Made by a program: the position numbers and the translations under genes. The notes beneath the pieces are model-generated. The model was not told where the DNA came from. It was given only the letters and a program-made list of their open reading frames with translations, and did no database searches. 64,000 nt of DNA from Flavivirga rizhaonensis (GTDB taxonomy: Bacteria; Bacteroidota; Bacteroidia; Flavobacteriales; Flavobacteriaceae). Of this stretch, positions 18,282 through 26,236 are shown one piece after another (position 1 is the stretch's first letter; each line of letters starts with the position of its first letter). Location of the stretch: NCBI RefSeq assembly GCF_004791695.1, contig NZ_SRSO01000026.1:1-64000 (forward strand). Direction: 5' to 3'.

Positions 18282-18347
18282 TTTACTTTACTAATATATA
18301 AATAAAATACTTATGTTGTACTATTATTTTTTGATTCACTTGTTTAT

Positions 18348-18743
18348 TTAACAAAAATACGAATGTAGGTTTGTACCCAATATAAATTCCACAAAATCAT
18401 TTCCAGCATTTTTGTAATACCAAAATTTTGTCTTGTGTTTATCACGTGTCAATATAACACGATCACTAGCTGTTTTAGGCTGTGAATTACTTACAGGATT
18501 TCTGTATTGTAACTCATGTTGATTAGTATCTTCAAAAGAAGTTTCAATAATATCGCTGTCGTTTTCTAAACTTAAGAGATAAACTTCGGTTTCAGCACCA
18601 ATGCTAGTTTCATAATTAGAAACTCTAATGTTTGCGTTTGTTAAATCAAGCTGATCCTTAGGATTAGTGGTATCAATACCAACTAAAGAGAAAGAATAAT
18701 AGCTACTTAAAAGTAGTATTACAAGGTGTGTAGTTTTTTTCAT
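18348..18743 (-). CDS. Small secreted protein, truncated relative of the fibre-head family
   Basis: 131 aa with a signal peptide (MKKTTHLVILLLSSYYSFS) and the motif VGIDTTNPKDQLDLTNANIRV, a diverged copy of VGIGTTSP. The rest is charged and low in recognisable structure, ending NLHSYFC. It lies 66 bp upstream of 17532 on the same strand. A tandem duplicate or a decaying copy; function unknown. Confidence 0.55.
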   Translation of the reverse strand: MKKTTHLVILLLSSYYSFSLVGIDTTNPKDQLDLTNANIRVSNYETSIGAETEVYLLSLENDSDIIETSFEDTNQHELQYRNPVSNSQPKTASDRVILTRDKHKTKFWYYKNAGNDFVEFILGTNLHSYFC

Positions 18744-18847
18744 ATAAGATAGATTTTTGAGGGGCTTTCAAATTAAATCGATCGACAACAAATCTATAAA
18801 AACAGATTTGAAAATCAAAATATAATAATAAAAGTAATGGAATTATG

Positions 18848-18855
18848 TATCTTTG
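18848..18855 (+). promoter_or_regulatory. -7 box of queE; leaderless transcript likely
   Basis: TATCTTTG fits TAnnTTTG and ends six bases before the ATG at 18862. With the usual spacing, transcription would start at or next to the start codon. No good -33 element was seen. Confidence 0.5.
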
Positions 18856-18861
18856 CAAACT

Positions 18862-19491
18862 ATGAAAAAATCGGTTCAATTGCAGGTAGACAAAGGTGAA
18901 ATGTTGCCTTTAATGGAAGAGTTTTACACCATACAAGGAGAGGGGTATCATAAAGGTACTGCTGCCTATTTTATTCGTATTGGTGGCTGTGATGTTGGAT
19001 GCCATTGGTGTGATGTAAAGGAAAGTTGGAATGCTGATTTGCATCCTCCTACCGAAACCGTTAAGATTGTTGGAAATGCTAAAAAGTACAGTGATACTAT
19101 CGTTGTAACTGGAGGAGAACCTTTAATGTGGGATATGACAGTTTTAACAGATCAATTAAAAGAAAAAGGGTTTCAGGTGCATATAGAAACATCTGGTGCC
19201 TATAAATTGACAGGTACCTGGGATTGGATTTGTTTATCGCCAAAAAAAATGAAATTACCTACCAAAGAGGTTTATGATAAAGCTAATGAACTTAAGGTAA
19301 TTGTATATAATAAAGATGATTTTCGTTTCGCGGAAGAACAAGCTGCCAAGGTAAATAAAGATTGTATTTTGTATTTACAACCAGAATGGAGTAAACGAGA
19401 CAAAGTGGTACCGGAAATTGTGGATTATGTGATGGCAAATCCCAAATGGAAAGTGTCACTTCAAACACATAAATATCTAAATATCCCTTAA
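18862..19491 (+). CDS. queE: 7-carboxy-7-deazaguanine synthase QueE
   Basis: A radical-SAM enzyme that converts 6-carboxy-tetrahydropterin to 7-carboxy-7-deazaguanine in queuosine synthesis. The cluster-binding motif CDVGCHWC (C43, C47, C50) follows EEFYTIQGEGYHKGTAAYFIR. TGGEPLMW and the C-terminal SLQTHKYLNIP ending are typical of the family. The length of 209 aa is normal. I chose the ATG at 18862 over the TTG at 18853 because the latter lies inside the -7 promoter box. No other que genes are nearby. Confidence 0.93.
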   Translation: MKKSVQLQVDKGEMLPLMEEFYTIQGEGYHKGTAAYFIRIGGCDVGCHWCDVKESWNADLHPPTETVKIVGNAKKYSDTIVVTGGEPLMWDMTVLTDQLKEKGFQVHIETSGAYKLTGTWDWICLSPKKMKLPTKEVYDKANELKVIVYNKDDFRFAEEQAAKVNKDCILYLQPEWSKRDKVVPEIVDYVMANPKWKVSLQTHKYLNIP

Positions 19492-19616
19492 GCCTAAGGT
19501 TGAATTGAGTTATTCAAATAAGTGTTTAGACATTAATATAAGATAACACCATTTCATAGATGCTTTGCTGTAGTAAAAAGACAGGACCCTTTTGTGAAAT
19601 TAGATTGCTAAGAAAA

Positions 19617-19645
19617 AAGGCCTTTCTTAATTATTGAAAGACCTT
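19617..19645. terminator. Bidirectional terminator between queE and DUF2911
   Basis: The arms AAGG-C-CTTTC and GAAAG-A-CCTT form a 9-bp stem with one mismatch and a 9-nt loop. It is flanked by A6 on the left and T6 on the right, serving both convergent genes. Confidence 0.7.
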
Positions 19646-19713
19646 GATTTTTTGACTGAATTATTTGGTTTTTAACTTAGGATTCAGCCTCTTTGCTCAG
19701 TAAGGAGAATAGA

Positions 19714-20256
19714 TTACTTTGTAAAAGGAACTGCAACTCTAGTAGTTCCCCATCCTAAATGCATGTTAATAGCTCCGTTAGCTTCATCAAATGTAATAGA
19801 AAATGCCTCTAAAGATTCACCAGATGTTACAGGTACCGATAAACGAGCAACATCATTTGCTTCTTTATAGAAATAAGAACCCCATACATTTAAATCTTTA
19901 CTAATAATAGCTGTCCATTCTTTATCTCCTGGAATGGCATAAAACGTATATGTTCCAGCTTTTACAGAAGTATTACCCAATTTCATATTAGTATAGAGTG
20001 TTAATTCTGCAGCTTCATTAGCTCCAAGTCTCCAAACCTTACCATTGGGAGCCAGTTTGCTAAGTGCTCTTCCTTTAAGTTGTGGTCTGCTGTAAACAAT
20101 CTTAATAAGTTTATTGGCATCCTTGTAGTTAGTTGGAAATGCTGCTGCATCCATCGGGCTTTTGTCAAGCTTAGAAAATTTTTGTGCACCTACATTTGCA
20201 GATAATAACATAATGAAAGCAAAAGCTATGGATGTAATACATGTTGATTTTTTCAT
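19714..20256 (-). CDS. DUF2911 secreted protein
   Basis: 180 aa. A signal peptide (ending LLSANVGAQ) is followed by a DUF2911 domain: VYSRPQLKGRAL, GKVWRLGANEAAELT, VKAGTYTFYAIPGDKEWTAIIS. The domain is common in Bacteroidota and of unknown function; the fold is predicted to be beta-rich. It is monocistronic, with its own terminator on the queE side. Confidence 0.88.
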   Translation of the reverse strand: MKKSTCITSIAFAFIMLLSANVGAQKFSKLDKSPMDAAAFPTNYKDANKLIKIVYSRPQLKGRALSKLAPNGKVWRLGANEAAELTLYTNMKLGNTSVKAGTYTFYAIPGDKEWTAIISKDLNVWGSYFYKEANDVARLSVPVTSGESLEAFSITFDEANGAINMHLGWGTTRVAVPFTK

Positions 20257-20368
20257 AATGATTTTTTAAGAATTTTATTAGGTTTAAAGATAAATGTAAA
20301 TTGTGTTAAGGTTTTTGTAAAAGTCGTTAGTGGATGTTAAAGTTTGCATTTAGGTCTAAATAAAAAAA

Positions 20369-20488
20369 GGTCTGAAAAGCGTCATTCAGAACGTAGTGAA
20401 GAATCTCTTAAAATATAAACCTTTGTTTATTATGTTTTTGAGATTTTTCGACTGCGCTCAAAATGACAGGTTTTAAGCTTTTCAGACC
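20369..20488 (-). terminator. Terminator hairpin with a REP element inside its loop
   Basis: GGTCTGAAAAGC (20369-20380) and GCTTTTCAGACC (20477-20488) form a perfect 12-bp stem followed on both sides by A/T-rich tracts. The loop is occupied by an 87-bp REP-like unit (20381-20467) bounded by GTCATT/AATGAC, itself palindromic (GAATCTC with GAGATT). It follows the stop codon of gatB::aspS. Confidence 0.65.
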
Positions 20489-20517
20489 TCTTTATAGTAT
20501 TTTAAAATGTGTAAAAA

Positions 20518-23500
20518 TTATTTTTTCATCACTTTTACATTCATTTCTTCAACTTTTTTATTTGATAATACAGAAGGTGCACCAAATAGTAAATCTTCAC
20601 TGGTTCCAGTTTTTGGGAACGCCATAACCTCGCGAATGGATGCTTTTTTCTCTAATATCATCATCAATCTATCAACACCCCAGGCTATTCCGCCATGTGG
20701 TGGTGCTCCGTAATGGAAGGATTTATACATCGTACCAACGCTTTTAAGCATCTCTTCTTTATTGTACCCCATATTTTTATAGGTAGCTTCCAGAATTTCA
20801 GGTTTGTGAGCACGAACAGAACCACCTCCAATCTCGTAACCATTTAAGATGAGGTCATATTGTTGTGCAATAATGCTTCCAATTTCGGCTTCTTTGCCAT
20901 TCATATGCTTATCAATATCATAAATAGCTGGCATTGAGAATGGATTATGAGTAAATGTCCAACGACCTTCATCTGTTTTTTCAAACATAGGGAAGTCCAC
21001 TACCCAAGCAGGCCTTAATTCCTTCGGATTGATTAAACGTAACATGCTACCAAGTTCTTGACGAACTGCATCTAATGCCTTATTCGCTGTGGCATAGTCT
21101 GCGGCAGAGAAAAATACAATGTCACCAACCTGTGCATTGGTTGCTTTAATGATACCAGCAGCAATATCTTCACCTAAAAATTTAATGATTGGCGATTGCA
21201 AATCGTTTTCATTAACAATAATATATGCTAAACCGCCTAAGCCATGTTGTTGGGCGATAGCTGTTAACTTTTCTATTTGCCCTTTGGATAAGCGTTTCTT
21301 TCCTTGTTCTTCAGCAGATATTTTAATACATTTTACAATACCGCCTTCTTCAATAGGTTTACTAAATACCTGAAAGGTCGTGTCTTTTACAACGTCTGTA
21401 ATATCCTGTAATTGTAAGCCAAAACGTAAATCGGGTCTATCACAACCGTATTTGTCCATTGCCTCTTTATAAGTAATGACTTCAAACGGATGCAAAATCC
21501 ATTTTTTACCGTATATTTTCTTAACTATATCATTGAACATATTCGTGTTCAAATCTATAATTTGCTGCATACTGGCATATGCCATTTCTATATCTAACTG
21601 TGTAAATTCTGGTTGACGATCACCACGGGAGTCTTCATCTCTAAAACAACGCGCAATTTGGAAATATTTCTCATAACCACTTACCATGAGCATTTGTTTA
21701 AATTGCTGAGGTGCTTGTGGCAAGGTATAAAATGCGCCTGCCTGTTTACGTGTTGGTACTATAAATTCTCTAGCACCTTCGTCTGTTCCTGCGCTTAAAA
21801 TAGGCGTTTCAATTTCTAAGAAATGTTGTTCGTCTAAAACATCACGCATTAATTTAATCACCTTATGGCGGTTAATAATGACTCTACGAACATCATCATT
21901 CCTGTGATCTAAATATTTATATTGAAAACGAGTGGTTTCATTTGTTTTAGTTGCTCTTTTTATCTCGAAAGGAAGTGTTTTAGAGAGGTTTAAAATTTCT
22001 AATTCGTAAGCTTCTAATTCTATTGTTCCAGTTCTTAAAGTAGCGTTATAATCGTCTTCTTTACGTTGTACAAGCGTTCCTGTAACTGTTATAACCGATT
22101 CCGGTTTTAATTTTACTAGTTCGTCTAAATTAGCAAATGATTCTCTGCTTAAGCGTACTTGAAAAACTTCGTAACTAGAATCTCTTAAATCTATAAAAAT
22201 AAGTTCACCATGATCACGAACACTCGATACCCATCCAGAGAAAGTGACTTTCTCAGAAATATTGTCTTCAGAAATATCAGAAACCAAATGTGTTCTGTAT
22301 TCGTCTTTTATAACAATAGGAATTTCTGGTAATGTTTCTTCCTGTATGTTAGTTGGTTGTTGCTGGCTGTTTGTTGTTGGTTGCTCGTTGGCTATTTGAG
22401 AACCCTGGTTTTCTAACCCCGAACCTTGCAATTGGTTAAGAATTTCTTCGCGAATTACTTTTCCAGAGGCACCTTTTCCAATAATAGCGATGACTTTACC
22501 AACTAAAATACCGGCCTTTCCTTGGTTTCCACTTTTAATATCGTTAGCAACGGCTTCGTTTTCAGAAATTACCTTTTTAATAGCTTCCTGAATTTGAGTT
22601 TCAGAAATCGTATGGTCTTCAAAATATTTGTTATAATCGAAATTTCTATCTTTTAGATATGATGTAATGGCGTTTTGAACGAGCACAGACGTTATTTTTT
22701 CATCTCTAAACAGTTCGAAAATCTCAATAAGGTGTTCAATTCTATGAATATCGGCGTAGTCATCTGCACCAATGTTATTAACTAATGTTTTTGCAACAAA
22801 AGAAGGGTCTTTAAGTTTGTTATTTATTGCAATAAAGGTTTCAGAACGTAACGAATCTGCTGTGAAAAATTTAGCATCTTGTGGTAATACGCCTCCTTTA
22901 ATCAGAATAGATTCAACAGCAAATGGAAGTACGCTGGTATCCACCTGAATATTGTCTACAACGTCTTTAATCGAAACAAAAGGTAAGTCTGGTTCTGAAA
23001 TAAAACGATAATCGGCTTCAAACTCTTTTTTACGCATCGTTTTGGTCTGCTTTAATTCGGCATCCCATAAAACGGTCGTTTGTTCTGGTCTAAACTCTTT
23101 GTGCTCTATATAATAGTTGAATTGTTTTTCAACTTCTTCCTTTAAAGCCTCTACCATAAACTTAAACGAGTTTAAGTTTTTAATTTCGGTACGCGGGTTT
23201 AAATTGTAGCTGTGTTTTTTGCGAAGTGATACAGATACATCCGATTTAAACTCACCTTTTTCAAGGTTTGCTTCTGATATTTTTAAATTCTGAACAATGC
23301 GTTGAATGTATTGCGCGTAAATAGAAGCATCTTCAATATGACGAATACATGGCTCGGTTACAATTTCAATAAGCGGCACGCCAGCTTTATTAAAATCGAC
23401 TAACGATACTGTTTTTTCGTGCATCAATTTGGCAGCATCTTCCTCAATATGTACCTGCGTTAAGTTAACGGTAAATTGAGATCCGTCATTTCGGAAACAA

Positions 23501-23856
23501 GAGACTTGTCCGTCTGGTATAATTGGGTTATGAAACTGCGTAATCTGAATATTTTTTGGATTATCTGGGTATTCATAATGTTTCCTGTCCCAGGAAATTA
23601 CTTCGTTTTCAAAAGACGATTTTACGGCTTTTCCAAAATAAATGGCTTTGTTTATAGCCTCTTTATTAATAGCAGGTAATACACCCATTTGTCCTGTGCA
23701 AACAGAACATATATTTTCGTTTGGGATTTCTATTTCTTGATTTGGACAAGCACAAAATAACTTGGTTTTAGTATTTAATCGAACATGCGTTTCCAGTCCA
23801 ATAACCAATTCTAATTCGTGGGCTTTTAATGCCGCGTCTAATTGTTCCAGTTCCAT
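20518..23856 (-). CDS. gatB-aspS: Fused GatB amidotransferase subunit and aspartyl-tRNA synthetase
   Basis: 1112 aa. Residues 1-477 are a full-length GatB: GLETHVRLNT, the zinc ligands C35/C37/C50/C53, kinase-like cradle, and YqeY-type tail. Residues 478-518 are a Gln/Asn-rich linker. Residues 519-1112 are a complete bacterial-type AspRS: OB-fold FSGWVSSVRDHG, class II motif 2 FRDEDSRGDRQPEFTQLD, a GAD insertion, and motif 3 GGIAWGVDRLMMIL. GatB with GatA/GatC amidates Asp-tRNA(Asn) or Glu-tRNA(Gln). Fusion to AspRS points to the Asn route, a covalent transamidosome. H549 in RDHG corresponds to the His found in non-discriminating AspRS. Its ATG overlaps the gatA stop by one base. No frameshift or stop lies in the linker. 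Confidence 0.95.
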   Translation of the reverse strand: MELEQLDAALKAHELELVIGLETHVRLNTKTKLFCACPNQEIEIPNENICSVCTGQMGVLPAINKEAINKAIYFGKAVKSSFENEVISWDRKHYEYPDNPKNIQITQFHNPIIPDGQVSCFRNDGSQFTVNLTQVHIEEDAAKLMHEKTVSLVDFNKAGVPLIEIVTEPCIRHIEDASIYAQYIQRIVQNLKISEANLEKGEFKSDVSVSLRKKHSYNLNPRTEIKNLNSFKFMVEALKEEVEKQFNYYIEHKEFRPEQTTVLWDAELKQTKTMRKKEFEADYRFISEPDLPFVSIKDVVDNIQVDTSVLPFAVESILIKGGVLPQDAKFFTADSLRSETFIAINNKLKDPSFVAKTLVNNIGADDYADIHRIEHLIEIFELFRDEKITSVLVQNAITSYLKDRNFDYNKYFEDHTISETQIQEAIKKVISENEAVANDIKSGNQGKAGILVGKVIAIIGKGASGKVIREEILNQLQGSGLENQGSQIANEQPTTNSQQQPTNIQEETLPEIPIVIKDEYRTHLVSDISEDNISEKVTFSGWVSSVRDHGELIFIDLRDSSYEVFQVRLSRESFANLDELVKLKPESVITVTGTLVQRKEDDYNATLRTGTIELEAYELEILNLSKTLPFEIKRATKTNETTRFQYKYLDHRNDDVRRVIINRHKVIKLMRDVLDEQHFLEIETPILSAGTDEGAREFIVPTRKQAGAFYTLPQAPQQFKQMLMVSGYEKYFQIARCFRDEDSRGDRQPEFTQLDIEMAYASMQQIIDLNTNMFNDIVKKIYGKKWILHPFEVITYKEAMDKYGCDRPDLRFGLQLQDITDVVKDTTFQVFSKPIEEGGIVKCIKISAEEQGKKRLSKGQIEKLTAIAQQHGLGGLAYIIVNENDLQSPIIKFLGEDIAAGIIKATNAQVGDIVFFSAADYATANKALDAVRQELGSMLRLINPKELRPAWVVDFPMFEKTDEGRWTFTHNPFSMPAIYDIDKHMNGKEAEIGSIIAQQYDLILNGYEIGGGSVRAHKPEILEATYKNMGYNKEEMLKSVGTMYKSFHYGAPPHGGIAWGVDRLMMILEKKASIREVMAFPKTGTSEDLLFGAPSVLSNKKVEEMNVKVMKK

Positions 23857-25256
23857 TATATCGTATCTTTTAAGAAGTTAGCAAACTTCAAAACGAGTTC
23901 GTCATTATTTTTTGCTGCAGTAACCTGTAAGCCCGTTTGGGTGCCTTGAGGTACTGTTAAGGTTGGCAGTTGCCCCAAGCTAAATCCTACGGTGTAAGCA
24001 TCAGACAAATACATAGCCAGCGGGTCTTTTAAGCTATCTCCAATTTTGGGTGGTGTACTAGGAGTAACAGGAGATAAGATAATATCCACCGCTTCAAAAT
24101 CCTTTTCAAAATTCTCAGAAATAGCATCTCTTAAAGCTAGGCCTTTTAAATAGATTTCATCAGAAAATCCTTGAGATAATACTTGATTACCACCAACAAT
24201 TCTGCGCTTGGTTTCTTCCGAGAATTTCTCAGATCGTGTTATGGCGTAAGATTCCTTTAAATCTTTATCATCAATACGGTCACCATAATTAGTACCGTCT
24301 AAGCGAGATAAATTAGAAGCTGTTTCAGCCATAGCCAGGGTGTAATAAGTAGAAACCAAAATATCAGATTTAAAGAAATCCAGTTCTTTTACTTGAATAC
24401 CTTTTGCTTTTATTTTTTCAATCGATGCTAAAAAGTCTTCTTTAATTTGTGCATCAATCGCTTCACTTTCAATAAAGTTTTTAAAATAACCAATGGTTTT
24501 AATATTAGTCGCATTTAAAATACTTGATTCTTCAATGACCTCAGAAGTATAAGTTGTTTGGTCTTTCGTGTCTTTTCCACTCATTGCGTTTAAAACAATA
24601 CGAATATCTTCTACAGATTTTGCTAAAGGACCAACACAATCTGTTGATGATGCATAAGCCATTAAACCATAACGGGATATACGTCCGTAAGTTGGTTTTA
24701 AGCCATATACATTATTATAACCTGCTGGTTGACGTACAGAACCGCCTGTATCCCCTCCAATAGAAAAAACAGTATAGTCTTTAGCAACATTTACGGCAGA
24801 ACCTCCGCTGGAACCTCCTCCAACTAATTCTGGATTTACGGCGTTTTTAACAGCTCCAAAAATGGTGTTTTCGCTAGACGATCCATGGCCGAAACTATCA
24901 CAGTTTTCTTTTACTATAGGTATAGCGCCTGCATTTAGTAATTTTTGAATGGCTGTGGCTGTGTATGGCGATTTATAATTTTTAAGTAAATCTGAACTTG
25001 CAGTTGCATAAGTACCTTGTAGCATATACACATCTTTAACGCCAAACGGAATACCTTCAAGCAAACCAATGGTTTCTCCATTGGCAATTTTGGCATCCAC
25101 ATTGATAGCTTTCTCTAAAGCAAATTCAGATAATAAAGCGTTTACCGTATTGTGGGTGTTCTCTTTAAGAGCGTTTAGTTTTTCTTGTATCAAATCGACA
25201 CAAGATATCTTCTTATCAACCAATTGTTGATGGATTTGTTGTATTTGAGATTCCAT
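23856..25256 (-). CDS. gatA: Asp-tRNA(Asn)/Glu-tRNA(Gln) amidotransferase subunit A
   Basis: 466 aa amidase-signature enzyme that releases ammonia from glutamine or asparagine for GatB. The catalytic triad is visible with textbook spacing: K74 in FGVKDVYML, S149 in GGGSSGGSA, S173 in GGDTGGSVRQP. The conserved YGLKPTYGRISRYGLMAYASS follows. Length is near the family norm (about 480). It starts 3 bp after gatC and overlaps gatB::aspS by one base, a tightly coupled operon. Confidence 0.95.
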   Translation of the reverse strand: MESQIQQIHQQLVDKKISCVDLIQEKLNALKENTHNTVNALLSEFALEKAINVDAKIANGETIGLLEGIPFGVKDVYMLQGTYATASSDLLKNYKSPYTATAIQKLLNAGAIPIVKENCDSFGHGSSSENTIFGAVKNAVNPELVGGGSSGGSAVNVAKDYTVFSIGGDTGGSVRQPAGYNNVYGLKPTYGRISRYGLMAYASSTDCVGPLAKSVEDIRIVLNAMSGKDTKDQTTYTSEVIEESSILNATNIKTIGYFKNFIESEAIDAQIKEDFLASIEKIKAKGIQVKELDFFKSDILVSTYYTLAMAETASNLSRLDGTNYGDRIDDKDLKESYAITRSEKFSEETKRRIVGGNQVLSQGFSDEIYLKGLALRDAISENFEKDFEAVDIILSPVTPSTPPKIGDSLKDPLAMYLSDAYTVGFSLGQLPTLTVPQGTQTGLQVTAAKNNDELVLKFANFLKDTI

Positions 25257-25259
25257 AAC

Positions 25260-25529
25260 TTATGCATCTATAACTTTAGAAACTACTAAATAGCCAGCTT
25301 TCTCTTTCGGGAAATTGTCTTTAATGATTTGTTTTTCCAAAGTAGAACTTTCAACCACGATATCATCCCGCAAATTATTTAAAGACACACAATTATTATG
25401 ATTATTATTAAAGGGATTATTATTTGTAGTTTGTGCATTTTTAATTACGTCAAATAATTTGCTCACGGCCTCAGAAGGTTGAGCCCCTTTAATACTCGAC
25501 AATACGTCGACTGTCATAATTTTACTCAT
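25260..25529 (-). CDS. gatC: GatC-like subunit with degenerate, Asn-rich N-terminal half
   Basis: 89 aa. The C-terminal half (NLRDDIVVESSTLEKQIIKD, then FPKEKAGYLVVSKVIDA) matches GatC, which wraps GatA and GatB together. The N-terminal half lacks the usual LARLxL helix motif. It holds a run with eight Asn in twelve residues (NNNPFNNNHNNC), encoded mainly by AAT. Identity rests on the C-terminal motif plus position directly before gatA. The Asn run echoes the leader peptide just upstream. No strong ribosome-binding site is visible, as usual in this phylum. Confidence 0.75.
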   Translation of the reverse strand: MSKIMTVDVLSSIKGAQPSEAVSKLFDVIKNAQTTNNNPFNNNHNNCVSLNNLRDDIVVESSTLEKQIIKDNFPKEKAGYLVVSKVIDA

Positions 25530-25550
25530 GGTATAATTTTTAGATTAACA

Positions 25551-25580
25551 AAAAAGCCTTCCAAATTTGGAAGGCTTTTT
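25551..25580 (-). terminator. Attenuator terminator in the gatC leader
   Basis: A perfect 30-bp palindrome: stem AAAAAGCCTTCC/GGAAGGCTTTTT (12 bp) with loop AAATTT, followed in the minus-strand sense by a run of six T. It lies between the Asn-rich leader ORF and gatC, 22 bp before the gatC ATG. A second GGAAGG (25598-25603) just after the leader stop codon can pair with the CCTTCC of the 5' arm. This gives an 8-bp antiterminator (GGAAGGTT with AGCCTTCC). Confidence 0.85.
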
Positions 25581-25607
25581 ATATTTTTAAACAATAACCT
25601 TCCGATC

Positions 25608-25655
25608 CTAAAAATTAGGATTATTGAAATTATTATTGTTGTTGTTTTTTGTCAT
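25608..25655 (-). CDS. Asn-rich leader peptide of the gatCAB-aspS operon
   Basis: A 15-codon ORF, MTKNNNNNNFNNPNF, with nine asparagine codons (AAC or AAT), ending in TAG four bases before the GGAAGG antiterminator strand. It starts about 10 nt after the predicted transcription start. A ribosome finishing the peptide would cover GGAAGG and let the terminator at 25551-25580 form. A ribosome stalled on the Asn run, for lack of Asn-tRNA, would leave GGAAGG free to disrupt the terminator. This is the trp/his-type attenuation logic applied to Asn. The peptide is not expected to have a function of its own. Confidence 0.85.
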   Translation of the reverse strand: MTKNNNNNNFNNPNF

Positions 25656-25671
25656 AATACTTTTCTGTTGT

Positions 25672-25679
25672 CAAATATA
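25672..25679 (-). promoter_or_regulatory. -7 box of the gatC leader transcript
   Basis: On the minus strand TATATTTG matches TAnnTTTG exactly. It ends 16 bases before the leader ATG, so the mRNA would begin about 10 nt before the leader peptide. No clear -33 TTG at 17-23 bp was found. Confidence 0.6.
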
Positions 25680-25680
25680 T

Positions 25681-26159
25681 ACAGAATAAATTTACTAAAC
25701 ATCATTTTTTCCTTATCTAATATTTTTATTGTCAAATTAATAAAAAACTTAAAATTAATTTATTAGTTCTACAATGATTATTCGTTTAGGTTTAATTCTC
25801 GACAGATTTTTTTGTTATAAATCAAAAAAATGATTTTTTGTCTGTTTTATTGGTCAAACCGTAACTCCATAAAATTGTAATAATTTTTAAGTATAAACCT
25901 ATTGAAACTTGCTTGAATTTCTTTTTTAGATTTTAGTACAAAAAGTTATTGGAAATTAATATAACTTTTTTTGAGTAAAGTCGAAATTTATCCTCTAAGC
26001 AGTTTTAATGTTTTCTGATTTTACCGATCGCATAAAAAATAGTTAAAATCCATTTTAAGATGCTTTTTAGATGATTTAAGACGTTTTTAAGAAATTAACA
26101 ATTGTTGATAATTATTGGATAAAGTCTCTGAAATGCTTTTTAAAGGTAGGTTGATTTTG
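25681..26159. other. AT-rich intergenic region between the gat leader and gyrB
   Basis: About 480 bp between divergent promoters. No open frame of note, no tRNA and no repeat family member was seen. It is very AT-rich, with scattered T and A tracts. Confidence 0.5.
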
Positions 26160-26167
26160 TATATTTG
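26160..26167 (+). promoter_or_regulatory. -7 box of gyrB
   Basis: TATATTTG, an exact TAnnTTTG match 69 bp before the gyrB ATG, giving an untranslated leader of about 65 nt. Confidence 0.5.
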
Positions 26168-26236
26168 TTAGAACTGGGAAATGATGCATTAGCGTCATTT
26201 TTTTTGTAATAATAAGACAAAATTTAACTAAACAAT

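Noticed and set aside
25551..25700. T-box or other riboswitch upstream of gatC
   Set aside because: No T-box specifier, stem I or conserved T-box bulge is visible. The short leader with an Asn-rich ORF and overlapping hairpins is better explained by ribosome-mediated attenuation.
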